Assembly: GCA_016647705.1 (NCBI GenBank)
Contig: JAENRU010000467.1
Coordinates: forward strand, 174,501 to 238,500
Reading direction: 5' to 3'
Source: Eucommia ulmoides
Lineage: Eukaryota > Streptophyta > Magnoliopsida > Garryales > Eucommiaceae
Length of the DNA: 64,000 nt
Shown: positions 10,741-21,378 of the stretch, one piece after another
Layout of the letters: each line of letters begins with the position of its first letter
How positions within the stretch are numbered: the first letter of the stretch is position 1
The notes under the pieces: generated by a model
The model's database searches: none
What the model saw: the letters and a program-made list of their open reading frames with translations, nothing else
What the model was told of the DNA's origin: nothing
Program-made: the position numbers and the translations under genes

Positions 10741-10825
10741 ATGCCTTATTTCGCTTAGGTTAGTGCCTTGCGTTGAGCCTTACGCCTAGGCTCCAAGGGA
10801 CCTTTGTGCCTCGGTGTAACTATGT
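10741..10825. repeat. Short GC-rich dispersed-repeat-like segment
   Basis: The words 'cgttgagccttacgcctagg' and ctccaagggacctttgtgcc resemble a gcctaggctccaagg-type repeat known to me from plant genomes. A loosely similar stretch occurs near 59080-59190. No ends or duplication could be defined. Confidence 0.3.
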
Positions 10826-10839
10826 TTTTGTGCATATAT

Positions 10840-11290
10840 TGGATTTGCTTAAGGTGGATCTCATGAACTGGAACTAAAAGGTCTTTGGGAAGTTGGAAGT
10901 CACGAAGGCACACCTTTTTGATGAGATTGAGATCAATTAGGTCCATTATGAGAGGAAGAAGTGGCAATTAGAGGAGTTTTGAAAGGAGAGTTGAGCAAAG
11001 TTATTCATTATGGAGAACTGTGCTGGAGGAAAATATCTAGGGAGTTATGGTTGTGGGAATACAATCGAAATACTAGTTACTTCCATTGTGTGGCAGTAGC
11101 ATGTAGGAGGAGTTTTTTGGCCTTGCTTCTTGTATATGGAGTCTAGGTTCAAGGGGAGGACTTAGGAGAAAGTGAGAGAGGAGATTGTCCAATGTTATCA
11201 TGGGCTTTTCATAATATTAATGGTCATTGGTTTGTCTTGTTTTTCATAGCATTTCGATAGAGGACCAGGGTTTCTTGTTGGAGTAATTTT
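10840..11290 (+). pseudogene. LINE (non-LTR retrotransposon) remnant, first copy
   Basis: The region between endonuclease and reverse transcriptase of plant L1-type LINEs is visible. 'KVFGKLEVTKAHLFDEIE' appears near 10870-10940, then LSKVIHYGELCWRKISRELW and LWEYNRNTSYFHCVAVACRR at 10985-11110, matching the LINE pattern WRQKSRxxWLxxGDRNTKFFH. Stops and frame changes are frequent. The copy breaks off at 11290, where mitochondrial sequence begins. Confidence 0.8.
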
Positions 11291-11757
11291 ATGTTAAATA
11301 AAAGAATAGATTTCATTAGAGGATTAGCCTTCATTCTGTTGTGCTCAGCCAAAGAACTACCTAAGCATACTTTTTCGGATCCAAACTTCTTTCTACTTTC
11401 TTTGTCTTCTTCTTTGTTAGAAGAACGCAACTGTTGCAAAAACCGGGATTGGAGTAGTAGGCGGCATCCCCTCTTTGTTTTGAGTAGGCAAAACCATTAT
11501 GTTTTGGTTCTTCTCCATATTCTGATCGGGTGATCCAGGAATTTGCCTATGATTTTTTCAATTGAGATTTCGATATAGAAAAATCTCCTTTCTTCTCTTT
11601 CTAAATAGAGGGTTCTTGAATCATTTTCTTGAAAAGAGATTATATCCCCGTGGGACACTTTCAAATGAGTCATGCTTACTATTCCATTATTCACACAACC
11701 CCTTTGATGACTTATTGTCTGCCTTGCTTGAAGTAAAGACATAAGGGAATGAACTCT
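11291..11757 (-). pseudogene. rps4: Nuclear copy of mitochondrial rps4 (NUMT)
   Basis: The minus strand reads LLQARQTISHQRGCVNNGIV and SHGDIISFQENDSRT (S4 RNA-binding domain), then FYIEISIEKIIGKFLDHPIR, 'WRRTKT', one stop, and 'LLQSRFLQQLRSSNKEED' and KKFGSEKVCLGSSLAEHNRM. This order matches the middle of plant mitochondrial ribosomal protein S4. The N-terminal part and the long C-terminus are missing. It sits inside LINE sequence, on the opposite strand, so it is an organelle DNA insertion rather than a gene. The exact right edge is uncertain: beyond about 11757 the rps4 similarity stops. Confidence 0.87.
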
Positions 11758-12020
11758 ATCTCTCCTCGCCCCACCTCACTAAAGACTTTCTTTTCCCTCC
11801 GTAATAGATTGATCCTAAGCATCTAATCAACACGCACAAACCTAGGTCCAACTCTTTTTTCTTACATCAACCGGGAGGAAAGATTTTATGCGATACATGA
11901 GAGGATGGAAATGATAGCTATGCTCATGCAACTGGGTGCAAGCTCAAGTGAAAGGTGTGAGTGGTTGGTATCAACCTAAAAATGTGGGGAAAAGCTCTCT
12001 CCTATGGCAGTGATAGAAAG
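11758..12020. other. Filler between NUMT and second LINE copy
   Basis: No coding similarity was recognised. It may be further organellar DNA or sequence added during repair, since the LINE segment to its left (11090-11290) starts again on its right at about 12020. Confidence 0.4.
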
Positions 12021-13001
12021 GACCATTGGCGGTAGCACGTAGGTTGAATTTTTTTATGTTCGAGGGGTGGAGAAAATGAGATAGGAGATTGTCTGATGTT
12101 ATTTGGGGCTTTTTGCAGAATCATTGGTCCTTAGGATGTCTTTGGAGAATCTTGTTGTTTAAAGCATTTAAAGTGAGGACCGGGTTTTCTTGTACGACGA
12201 ATTTTTCGGGAAATGAAATTGTTGATGCTTTGAAATCATGTGAAGGTTATAACTCACTAGGGCCAGATGGTTTCACCATTTTTTGGATGTGGTCAAGGGC
12301 GATGTGTTTGCCTTTTTTTTTTTTTTTTTACTGGGACTACATGCCAGGTTCAAATGAATCATTAATGCTATGTTCATTTCTCTTATCCCTAAGGTGTAAC
12401 GTAGCTTAGGGACTTCAGCCTAATCTACTTGGTAGGGTGCATTTCTAAACTTTCCGAAATTCTTGCTATTCGGCTAAGGAAAGTGATTCATAACAAGATC
12501 TCAGAAACTCGGGATGCATTTGTGGGTGACTGACAGATCTTGGATGGAGTTTGTATTGCCAATGAATGCATTTCCACAGTTCAATTATCGATCTTGACGA
12601 ATTGGTCTTTGGTAGGATTCATTTCTAGCTCTAGAGGGTTGAGACAAGGAGATTCACTTTCTTTGTGCTTGTTTCCCATCGTCATATAAGAATTGAGTAT
12701 AGTTTTGGCGAGAGCAGTAGAGCTGCGGATGTTTAATGGTTTCTTGGTTAGCAGTTATGAGGAATCCTAGTAAGAGTTTCACATTTGCTGTTTGTAGATG
12801 GTACTCTTCTCTTTTGTCAACCGCGGGTGCTCCAAATGTGATTTTTTAATGTGTAAGTTATTATGCTTTGAGACCCTTTTGTAGATTAACCTTGGTAAAT
12901 TCGTTATTTACAAGTGAGTGGTTTTGATGCTCTTTTCCAAACAATGGTCATGAATCCAGAAGAGGAGGATATGGTGGAGTGGGTCGAGTATTCAAAGGGG
13001 C
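12021..13001 (+). pseudogene. LINE remnant, reverse transcriptase part
   Basis: Plus-strand translation shows IVDALKSCEGYNSLGPDGFT (LINE motif KSPGPDGF), LVGCISKLSEILAIRLRKVI, '[13 protein letters not shown]' and [20 protein letters not shown] (motif RGLRQGDPLSP). A decayed HLLFADDT region follows ('FHICCL*MVLFS'). This is the RT core of an L1-type LINE. It is broken by stops, a large internal deletion after NECI, and a poly-T run at 12309-12329. Copia-B is inserted at its right end. Confidence 0.85.
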
Positions 13002-13198
13002 TGTAGAAGAAAAGGTATTGAAAAAAAAGAAATTCTTCATTCTTTTGGTCTGTACAACAGTGAGTTTATATATACAACCCAAGTTGCAGAGAAAAGAAAA
13101 AATAAATCAAATTCCCCTAATCAAGGGATTATACAATGAACTAATTTACAGCTATTAGTAGGCTTTCCAAAAACAACTAATTTCCTTATTTCTCGACA
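13002..13198 (-). repeat. Copia-B 3' LTR
   Basis: 197 bp, starting tgtagaagaaaaggtattg and ending ttatttctcgaca on the plus strand. It differs from the other LTR at roughly ten positions by eye, about 95% identity. A polypurine tract (reverse complement ctctccctcaa) follows. Confidence 0.92.
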
Positions 13199-13205
13199 CT
13201 CTCCC

Positions 13206-14134
13206 TCAAGTTGGTGAATAGATGTTTTCCATTCCCAGCTTGGATATAATCTCTTGAAATACTGGGCCACTTAATCCTTTGGTGAGCACATCTGCTAGCT
13301 GACAGTTTGTAGAGACATATGGTGTGCAAATCAGACCACTTTTCAATTTCTCCTTAATGAAGTGTCTGTCGACCTCAATATGCTTTGTTTGATCATGCTG
13401 TACCGGGTTATGTGCGATACTAATTGCTGATTTGTTGTTGCAGTAAAGTCTCATTGTCCATTCCACTTAATCTTCAGATCTTCCAAGGAAATCTTCAACC
13501 ACAATAATTCACAAATTCCTTGGGCCATTGCTCGAAATTCTGCTTCTGCACTAGATCTTGCTACCACATTTTGTTTCTTACTTCTCCAAGTTACTAGGTT
13601 TCCGCTAAGAAAGGTGCAATAGCTTGAGGTCGATCTTCTGTCAACTACTGATCCGGCATAATCAGCATCTGTATAAGTTTCAAGTATCATCCCATCACCC
13701 TTTTTAAACAAAATTTCGTTCCCGGGACTTCCTTTAGGGTACTGTAGCACTCTGTCGACCTCTTGCAAATGAATCTCCTTTGGATTATGCATAAATTGAC
13801 TGATCACACTAACAACATAGGCTATATCAGGCCTAGTGTGAGAGAGATAAATGAGTCTTCCCACAAGACCTTGATACATCTCTCTATTTACTGCAATATC
13901 TTCTTTAGCCTCACCAAGTTTATGATTAGGCTCTATTGGTGTACTCACCGGTTTGCACACCAATTTCCCTATCTCCTTAAGCAAGTCTGTAATGTATTTC
14001 TGTTGGGAGATGAAGATCCCTTGTTTGGAATGTGCAATCTCAATTCCAAGGAACTACTTCAACTTCCCTAGCTCTTTGATCTCAAATTCACTTACTAACC
14101 GTAGCCTAAGGGCTTATCTTTCCTTCTTATCATT
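13206..14134 (-). pseudogene. Copia-B RNase H and end of reverse transcriptase
   Basis: Frame 13451-13984 has GRLIYLSHTRPDIAYVVSVI, ETYTDADYAGSVVDRRSTSS and 'KQNVVARSSAEAEFRAMA', the copia RT tail and RNase H with its catalytic Asp and Glu positions. Frame 13206-13466 continues with RLYCNNKSAISIAHNPVQHD and ends 'MENIYSPT' and a stop. CDN has become CNN in the last part. A frameshift separates the two frames. Confidence 0.88.
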
Positions 14135-15544
14135 TCATTTCACAATTATGTCGTCAACATATACTAGGAGTGCAGTAACTCCCCTTGAACTTGAGTATTT
14201 GACAAACAAGATATGATCTCCTTGACTTTGTTTATATCCCATCGACACCATTACTCTTCCGAACCTTCCAAACAATACCCTTGGAGACTGCTTAAGCCTA
14301 TACAAGGCCTTTTTCAATCTACAAACCCGGTTCTTCTCCAGATTCCTGCCATAGCCATGTGGGATTTCCATGTATATTTCTTCTTCAAGATCTCCATGTA
14401 AGAATGCATTTTTTACATCAAACTGTTGCAAATCCCAACCAAAGTTGGCCGCCAAAGACAACAAGACTCTGAACGTATTCATTTTAGCAACTGGAGCAAA
14501 TGTTTCTTGATAATCCACATCATATGTCTGTGTATACCCTTTGGCCACTAATCTCGCTTTATACCTTTCCAAAGTACCATCTGTTCTATATTTCACCGTG
14601 TAGATCCACCTGCACCTCAGCGGTTTCTTTCCTGCAGGCATGTATACTATCTCCCAGGTTTTATTCTTTCCCAAAGCTTCCATCTCTACATTCATGGCTT
14701 GTTTCCATTTTTCATTAGATAATGCTTCAGACAAGGTGGTAGGAATGAGAATACTGTTTAAGCTTATCTGGAAGCTTCTATGAGATGGTGAGAATCTTTT
14801 AAATGTGACAACATGAGAGAGTGGGTAATGGGGATGTTTGGTGCATTCTCTAGTTCCCTTCCGAAGAGTAATGGACAAATCTCGATCTAGGTCACTAATC
14901 GAGTGAGGTTCAGGTTCATGGAGTTCAAGCTCATTTAATGAAGGAGAATCAAAAGAAGGATTGGGTTTAGAAACTGTTACCTCAATTCCAGAATTCAGTT
15001 CTGACTCTTGGGCCTGCACAAGTTCAGGGATCGAAGGTGCTATCCGCCTTGAATATGCTTGACCAAATAATCTCTTATTATCCCGGGCAGGAGTAGGCTC
15101 TGGATTCATAGTGACTGGGTTAGACCTCGACATGGGGGGCACAGGGCTTGATAAGGAAGGAAGAACAATGAAATCCTCCTTATCTTCCATTACTAAATTC
15201 TCCCCCTGAAGATAAGGGGTGGTGAAGTATGACTGATTCTCATGAAATGTGACATCTCCTGAGACAAAGTATTTTTTTGAAGGTGGATGATAACACTTAT
15301 AGCCTTTTTGGGTAGAGAAGTACCCTACAAAGACACACTTGATCGCTCTGGGATCCAAATGTTCGCTGTTTTGACTGTGAACATGAACGAAGGACAGACA
15401 CCCGAATATTCTTGGTGTCAAGTGGTTGGTTGTTTGGAGATGGGGATATGACTCTGAGAGCACTTTCATATGATTTTTGTAACCTAGGACTCTAGAAGGC
15501 AAACGGTTTATGAGATGTGTTGTTGTTAAAACAGCCTCCCCCAA
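14135..15544 (-). CDS. Copia-B integrase C-terminus plus reverse transcriptase (469 residues open)
   Basis: This is the longest intact part of Copia-B. Residues 1-70 are the end of integrase (LTTTHLINRLPSRVLGYKNH, 'DPRAIKCVFVGY'). About 100-230 are the Ser/Pro-rich linker with LQGEN. About 260-469 are RVT_2: NKTWEIVYMPAGKKPLRCRW, ARLVAKGYTQTYDVDYQETF, 'FDVKNAFLHGDLEEEIYM' and the catalytic LLVYVDDIIV. The methionine at the start is internal to the original polyprotein, not a true start. The frame stops right after the YVDD box, where a complete element would continue. It is a fragment of a pol gene without a working protease. Confidence 0.85.
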   Translation of the reverse strand: MGEAVLTTTHLINRLPSRVLGYKNHMKVLSESYPHLQTTNHLTPRIFGCLSFVHVHSQNSEHLDPRAIKCVFVGYFSTQKGYKCYHPPSKKYFVSGDVTFHENQSYFTTPYLQGENLVMEDKEDFIVLPSLSSPVPPMSRSNPVTMNPEPTPARDNKRLFGQAYSRRIAPSIPELVQAQESELNSGIEVTVSKPNPSFDSPSLNELELHEPEPHSISDLDRDLSITLRKGTRECTKHPHYPLSHVVTFKRFSPSHRSFQISLNSILIPTTLSEALSNEKWKQAMNVEMEALGKNKTWEIVYMPAGKKPLRCRWIYTVKYRTDGTLERYKARLVAKGYTQTYDVDYQETFAPVAKMNTFRVLLSLAANFGWDLQQFDVKNAFLHGDLEEEIYMEIPHGYGRNLEKNRVCRLKKALYRLKQSPRVLFGRFGRVMVSMGYKQSQGDHILFVKYSSSRGVTALLVYVDDIIVK

Positions 15545-16019
15545 TAAGATTTAGGCACATTATTTTGGAACAAAAATGGTCGGGTTGTATCAAGTAAATG
15601 ACCACTCTTCCTCTCAGTAACTCCATTTTGTTGTGGAGTGCTAACACAAGAAGATTTATGAATTATCCTTTGTTGTTGGAAGTATGGGGTTAAACTCTGA
15701 TTGAAATAATCTCGAGCATTGTCAAATATAAGCCTTTTGATTTTTACTCCAAACTGATTTTGAACCATGGCATGAAAATTTAGAAGAACAAAACTCACAT
15801 CAGACTTATTTTTGAGTAGAAAGATCCAATAGGCTCTATTATAATCATCAATGAATGAGACAAACCAACGTGCTCCCGAAATATTAGGAATAGTGGAGGG
15901 ACCCCAAATGTCACCATGGACTAAATAAAAAGGAACTGAACTTCTTTTATTACTAATTGGAAAAAGTACATGTTTGTGTTTTGCAAACTCACAGACATCA
16001 CATCGAAAGAGGTCAATAT
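15526..16019 (-). pseudogene. Copia-B integrase core
   Basis: The open part (15526-15798) reads KIKRLIFDNARDYFNQSLTP and 'TPQQNGVTERKSGHLL'. The second catalytic residue (SDNG in most copies) appears as FDNA, while the Glu region TPQQNGVTERK is kept. The part nearer the protease (15799-16019) is out of frame, with 'MVTFGVPP' in place of DVWGPS. Confidence 0.85.
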
Positions 16020-16560
16020 CTAACCCGTAAACAGACTAGGAAACAATAGTTTGAGAGTTTTAAATGACGGATGTCCAAGTCTACGATGATGGAGCCAAAT
16101 TTTTTCTTTATTTGATGAATAACACTCAGAAAGAAATGACACAATTGACTTGCCATTAGAGAAACTGAGATTACTTGGTGTTTCAAGATAGTATAGTCTG
16201 TCCCCTTCCTTAGCACGTCCAATCGTCTTCCCCGAAGCTTGGTCCTGAAATACACAGTAGGTAGGATAAAAAGTTGCATTGCAGGAAATATCTTGAGTCA
16301 GTTTTTTTATAGAGACCAGATTTGTGGATAGTTTTGGTACACGAAGTACATTTTTTAATGTGAGTGATGAACTTATCTTAATATCTCCTATTCCTGCTAC
16401 AGTGATTAATGAACCATCGGCAGTGGCAATTTTCTGAGTACTAGGACAAGGGGTGTAAGTGCTGAATTTATGTGATGAATGTGTCATGTGATCAGTTGCT
16501 CATGAGTCTATGACCCATGAGTTGACAAAGGTTTTGTCTGAAGTATTAAATCCAATGAAA
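16020..16560 (-). pseudogene. Copia-B protease and GAG-pre-integrase
   Basis: The frame reads VIDS, a stop, then ATDHMTHSSHKFSTYTPC. The stop (TGA for GGA) replaces the glycine of the catalytic DSG. Then come KIATADGSLITVAGIGDIKI, VLRVPKLSTNLVSIKKLTQD and the pre-integrase LHHRRLGHPSFKTLKLLFPS with its His ligands. The active-site stop means no full polyprotein can be made. Confidence 0.88.
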
Positions 16561-17628
16561 ATAGGAAATTTACCTGAATGTACCTGAGGGCTTTTCAAGA
16601 GTTCCTAGCAAGGCTCTCAATTTCTCAATTTCACTCCTGTTGAATTCTCCTCGAGTTGTATGCTTACCAGTCGACAGAGTAGTCACATGTGCGTGCCCAC
16701 TACTTCGGTGTTGTCCTATTTTATTTCCCTAGTCCTTACTAGGAGGCTTGCCACGAAGCTTCTAACAGTGCTCTCGAGTATGCCTCGATTTTTTACATTA
16801 GGTACACCAAAGATTGTCCTTGTTGTCTCGGATCGGAGCTTTTGATAATTCTGCCTTCCCATTTTCAGGAATTATTGGTTGCTCTAAGGTTGCCTTCGGT
16901 TCACTGCTTTCGTTAACCACCATAGCTGAGCCTTCCAAGTTTTGGGGTTTCAGCATAACCCCTCTCCTGCTTTCCTCTGCTTGAATTAAGGAAATCACCT
17001 CATTCAGAGAAGGAACTTTACCCTTGCCGAGGATTTGAACTCGAACTTGATCAAATTCAACGTTGAGTCTCACAAGAAAATCATAAGCTCGATCTTGTTC
17101 TATGAAATTCTTTGAAATTGTTGCATTTTCGGGACACTTTGTTTCAAAGCATCTATAGTGATCAAGCTCTTGCCATAGATTCTTGAGTGTATTGGCATAT
17201 TCTGTGACAGTTTTGTTCCCTTGAACTGTCATGCTTGTTTGAACCTTCATCTCATATACTTGTGCTTAGTCACCTTTCGTTGAGTACGTTTGTTGAACAG
17301 TTTCCCAAATATCCTTCGCGGATGTCAAGAACATACATGTGTCACTGATTTCCGGCGTCATGGAATTCCATAACCAAGCCATGACAAGTGAATCTTCCTC
17401 GTCCCAAGCTTCAAACCGAGGATCTCTTTTCTTAGGCACTGTTTCAAGCAGATGACTTATTTTTCTTTTTCCTCTCAACATGGTGCTAACAAGTTGTGAC
17501 CACTTGAAGTAGTTTTTTCCATTCAATCGGTATGCTGATTGAATTTGTTGCAATTCCTCAGCTGCTTGACGTGGTGCTACTTCTTCAATTCGGCCAGCAG
17601 TGTTGGTGATTTCGGATATCTTTGACAT
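16561..17628 (-). pseudogene. Copia-B gag with zinc knuckle
   Basis: Starts at ATG 17626-17628 (MSKISEITNTAG). Capsid region: LNGKNYFKWSQLVSTMLRGK, 'DEEDSLVMAWLWNSM' and AKDIWETVQQTYSTKGD, then a stop. The second frame (16798-17250) continues TVTEYANTLKNLWQELDHYR, 'FDQVRVQILGKGKVPSLN'. A CX2CX4HX4C-type knuckle, WCTKCKKSRHTREHCWKLRG, follows near 16750-16810. Only a stop at about 17266 separates the two halves, so the family's gag was intact until recently. Confidence 0.88.
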
Positions 17629-18209
17629 GGTTTAACTGAATACGTTACTATTCCGTGGGAAGCGTAGTAATGTTTTTGTCAATGGGTATGCTTAAGATGG
17701 TCACTTGATGCTGAGTTGAGCCGACTTACTTGATGCTGAGTTGGCTCACTGAGTTGCTTAGAGTTGACTCACTTGATCCTTAAAAACAATCGATGAGAAA
17801 GGAGTTTCAAAGTAAAAAACGAGAGGCGATTGCATAACGAACCTTCGACGACGAATTGACAGCGAAGCAACGACGCAGCCTTTGATTTCTTCGAAACTGG
17901 ATTCGAAATTGTGCTTTGCACTGGGCCGGCGAAGACTGTATTCTCTGTTCTAGAACAGATTGAAGAACTTCGAGCAGATTCGGCGAAGACTCTGGTTCGT
18001 CGACTTTGAGTAGATTCGGTAGCGGTGGCGGTGGCTAGGGCACAAACGGATTTCGGCAACAGTGGCGTATGCCAAACTGAGAAGTTGTCTCGGCAATGAA
18101 GGTCGATTGAAGAACCAGGGACCCAACAATCTTTTTGGCAATGAAGGCCGAAGAACTGTGGCGATTAAGGCCAAGGAAAATCAAGAGAAACAGAGGATCG
18201 AGCCTTACA
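17629..18209 (-). other. Copia-B untranslated leader
   Basis: Noncoding leader between the primer-binding site and gag. It contains repeated tgatgctgagttg and gagttgactcact words (17700-17785) that recur in the leaders of Copia-E and Copia-F, plus a purine-rich tract with gaattcg/cggcaa motifs. I see no protein-coding signal. Confidence 0.7.
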
Positions 18210-18221
18210 GCTCTGATGCCA
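18210..18221 (-). promoter_or_regulatory. Copia-B primer-binding site
   Basis: gctctgatgcca, one mismatch from the reverse complement of the tRNA-iMet site TGGTATCAGAGC, directly abuts the LTR starting at 18222. Confidence 0.85.
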
Positions 18222-18434
18222 TGTAGAAGAAAAGTTATTGAGAAAAAAAGAAATTCTTCGTTCGTTTGGTCTGTACAACAGTGAGTTTATATATACAACC
18301 TTAGTTGCAGAGAAAGGGAAAAATAAATCAAATTCCCCTAATCAAGGGATTATACAATGAACTAATTTACAACTATTAGTAGGCTTTCCAAAAACAACTA
18401 ATTTCCTTATTCTTAATTTCCTTATTTCTCAACA
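18222..18434 (-). repeat. Copia-B 5' LTR
   Basis: 213 bp. It is longer than its partner because of a 15-16-bp local duplication near its right end (aatttccttatt repeated around a ctt). It ends caaca before the target duplication ggggc. Confidence 0.92.
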
Positions 18435-19020
18435 GGGGCCTTTTTGGTCAAATCTTTATATGGTCTATTGAGGGTAGTAAGAAATGCTCTGGCGTTCTGA
18501 AGGTCATTTTGAGGTCGAAAGCTCTGTTAAAAGTGACTTCTTTACTTGTTCAGTGGCTTGGAATGCTATTTGATGATAGACAGTTTGAAGAGGTGGGGCT
18601 ATCATCTGTCGAGCAGGTTTGTTATGTGTCGGGAAGCAGAATAGTCAGTTAATCAGCTCTTGATCTGCTATTTGGTGGCTAAGGGATCTTTGGGATATGA
18701 TTTTTTTCACTTGAAGAGCTTTTTTGTGTATGACTCACTCGTTTTGTGCTTCTCCATTGTTGGCGAGGAGGTAAACTAGTGGGTATCCCTAGCAGGGCAC
18801 TGGAGTTTGATTCTATTAGCTCGTTTTTGGTGTTTATGGTGGGAGTTTAATTGGCATATATTTTATGGGGATATCTTGTCTTTACCTTTTTTTGAAACAA
18901 TCCTTTTTATATATGTCTGCATTTGGTTGGTGAAAGAGTTGTTATCCTTGGGAATTCAGAGTTTCGTGATTTTCTAAAGATTTCAAGGCTTTATTTCCAT
19001 GCTTGCTTAGAAATAAAAAG
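18435..19020 (+). pseudogene. LINE remnant, C-terminal part
   Basis: Continues the LINE on the far side of Copia-B. 'FLVKSLYGLLRVVRNAL' matches the zf-RVT pattern FSVKSLYxxL. Then come IDSLKRWGYHLSSRFVMCRE (pattern DxLxxRG...CxLC), EAE and a stop, SVNQLLICYLVAKG (pattern ExxxHLLxxCxxAxxxW), and 'LEFDSISSFLVFMVGV'. Frequent stops. No poly-A tail or target duplication was found. Confidence 0.8.
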
Positions 19021-19515
19021 CGAGTAAATAGGTTCCATCGGAAGCTTTGTTAGTTTGCGAGAAATTAATGATTGCAAGGACACAACATCCTCTCTATTGC
19101 TTTCCCAAAGGACATAATTAAGATATTTAGAATAATTGAGAGCGCATCTTCTATACTTATAATTGATTTCTGTTTATGAAATAAACTATTGCCCTGGCCG
19201 TGCGATACATGTTCCGTACTTTGTTATCTGCAGTGCATATTCCCTGTTGTTCACAAGTTCCTCATGTGTCCATAATTCAAGGATTACTCTGGTTACTTTT
19301 CTGCGAGTCCAAGCACATTCGTTTCTCGGATGTGTCCACACCAATTCTATGGTTCTAGGAAGTGTTTGTTCTTCCTAGGTTAATATTTTTATTTTGATTT
19401 TTTTTCCAATTGTATCTTATTGTTTTTTCTCTTTGTGAACAGGCAGTGCTTTATTTGTTTTATTTTGGACTTTAACATATCTTCTTCACTGACACCATTT
19501 CCCCCTTCTATTCAG
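19021..19515. other. Sequence before the first recognised AGD14-like exon
   Basis: No coding motif recognised. It ends in a polypyrimidine tract and ttctattcag, a good splice acceptor for the exon at 19516, so at least the right part is intron. Confidence 0.5.
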
Positions 19516-20187
19516 AGAGCTGCATCTTCAGGGCGCGTTGGATCATTTGATAACACTTCTGTGAACTCTGTTAGTTTGGCAGATTCTGCCTCAGAACCTG
19601 AAAAGTCTGTGGGGACCCATCACAATAAGCTATCCACTTTACCCTCTTTACCTCGATCGTCAGTATCTGGGAATTCGGATGCCTTCAATCTTTTCAATGT
19701 ACCACTTGTTCCACAACCTGTTACCCCTAAATATTCAGCGGTGGATTTGTTTAATTTTCCAGAGGCATCGCCAACTCAGCATGTTGATCTCTCTCATTCA
19801 CATCTTTCTCCTGTTCCAACTTTTAATGCAAATCAACCACCACAAATTTCTCCGTTTTCAACGGACTTATTCTCAGAGATGGCCCTGCAACAGCCAATTG
19901 CAACCTTGAGTGGTTCATCGAGAGAGGCATTTGTCACAGAGAATGAAGGATGGGCAACATTTGAGACACCTGAACACATGGAAGCTAGTGTTAAAAATTT
20001 TAGGCCTGCAAAAAGTCCTTCCGATGTTGGTTCTGATGGAAACTCTGATTTGCTTTCATCCTTTAATACATCCGTGCAGTGGCCGCCATTCTATGCTTTT
20101 GGTGCTCATGACCCTTCTCCCCTGCCTAATCCAGGGCATGATAACCCGTGCAATGCTGTATCCTCCTTCAATGCAACGAGCACTCAG
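19516..20187 (+). CDS. AGD14: AGD14-like exon a
   Basis: 672 bp, exactly 224 codons, from RAASSGRVGSFDNTSVNSVS to 'SSFNATSTQ'. The acceptor is ttctattcag and the donor is cag|gtaaga. The sequence is low in charge and rich in Ser, Pro and Asn, with short hydrophobic repeats DAFNLFNVP, AVDLFNFP and STDLFSEM, and the motif ENEGWATFETPEH. Such FNLF/DLF and WATF motifs are typical of the disordered C-terminal half of this ARF-GAP family and may bind clathrin or adaptor proteins (inference). An earlier start at 19420 is unlikely because residues before the acceptor are hydrophobic and unlike the family. Confidence 0.82.
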
Positions 20188-20988
20188 GTAAGAATATCTA
20201 TATGGGCTTACATGATGCAAAAAATTATTTAAATTCTATATTAGGAAGGCTGCACTTAGCATATGTTGTCATAATTTAAACCTTAATGATCTGAGGAAAC
20301 ATGACCACTAGCATGCAACATAAATACACACGGGGTAGACAAATTACACGATGCATGTGTGTCTGCACACTCTGCATTATGCATTGATCGTTTAAATGGA
20401 ATCCGGAAATCAGTTTCTTACTTCAACTATTTAAAACATGAAGCATCTCTCATCTGCATGATATTTCTAAGAGATCAGCGCATCAACTTCATAATAAAAA
20501 GGTCAAAAGACCATTGGAGCCCCTGTACTTTTAGCAAAATTTCAAAGACGTCCTACTTAAGTTTTGTCTTATTTGAGATATTCGTGAAAGTACATGGACT
20601 TCGGGGGTCTTACCCTAATTAAATGATGCATGAAAAGGAAAACTACAAAATCCATGCCTTGAATTGGAAAATTGTTTTACTTAATTTCTTTGCGTGAATT
20701 TAAACTTTCACCCCATGTGCGACCAGCAAGTAACTATTGTCTTTCCCTCAAGTCCATTGGAGCACATTGGTCTGTCTATTCAGGAAAGTCAGTTGGATGT
20801 CTGACACTTAAATGATAATACTGATCATGCTGGGTATTAAATATAATGTAACTGATACACTGCCCTGGAGTAGCTTTTCTATGTTTCATGTCATATGCCA
20901 CAATGAGCCTCGCTTTGGTTTAGTTAATTAAGTCAGAAAAACAGTAGAAATAACTGTAGATAATAATTGACCTGTATGTATGGTGCAG
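20188..20988 (+). other. AGD14-like intron (801 bp)
   Basis: Standard GT...AG intron, starting gtaagaatat and ending tatggtgcag. No repeats or genes recognised inside. Confidence 0.8.
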
Positions 20989-21108
20989 TCATGGAATGCA
21001 TTTGAAGATTCCACTGAGCTTCTGACTGTCCAGAACATTCGGAAAAATAACGAAAAAGCTGTGATGCACAATCCATCTGATGAACATCTGAGCTCAGATT
21101 TATCAAAG
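20989..21108 (+). CDS. AGD14: AGD14-like exon b
   Basis: 120 bp, 40 codons: SWNAFEDSTELLTVQNIRKN to 'DEHLSSDLSK'. The SWNAFEDS opening is a W-x-x-F type motif as in ARF-GAP tails. Acceptor gtgcag, donor aag|gttgct (non-consensus but GT). Phase 0 on both sides. Confidence 0.8.
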
Positions 21109-21189
21109 GTTGCTGATTTTTTTTTTGACAACGGTTGAGACTCAATTGCCTTTTTCTTCATTTCATTCTTAGACTTATATCTTTTTTAG

Positions 21190-21285
21190 GACTTCAATAA
21201 AGAAGGGATCCAAACACTTGTCTTCAATGATGTACCTCCTATCCCTAGCATACCATCAGATGATTCATCTGCACTTGCTGTTATG
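21190..21285 (+). CDS. AGD14: AGD14-like exon c
   Basis: 96 bp, 32 codons: DFNKEGIQTLVFNDVPPIPS to 'DDSSALAVM'. Acceptor cttttttag, donor atg|gtttgt. It is separated from exon b by only 81 bp. Phase 0. Confidence 0.78.
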
Positions 21286-21378
21286 GTTTGTTTTTTTTAT
21301 TTGCTTTGGCTTTGTTTTTGTGCTGTTTTGGAGATTCTGTTTATTCGAATAATGGATGTGTGCTCTGATGTTTAACAG

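Larger units (their letters stand above)
13002..18434 (-). mobile_element. Copia-B: Ty1/copia retrotransposon, degenerate
   Basis: A complete minus-strand element lies between LTRs 13002-13198 and 18222-18434, with a perfect 5-bp duplication ggggc (12997-13001 and 18435-18439). It is inserted in a LINE. Domain order is gag, zinc knuckle, protease, integrase, reverse transcriptase, RNase H. One long open frame (14135-15544) still joins integrase and reverse transcriptase, but stops elsewhere, including one in the protease active site, make it non-autonomous. LTR termini are the usual TG...CA. Confidence 0.95.

Noticed and set aside
19163..19378. 71-residue open frame before the AGD14-like exons
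   Set aside because: Cys/Ser/Val-rich, no family similarity, and no splice structure linking it to exon a.
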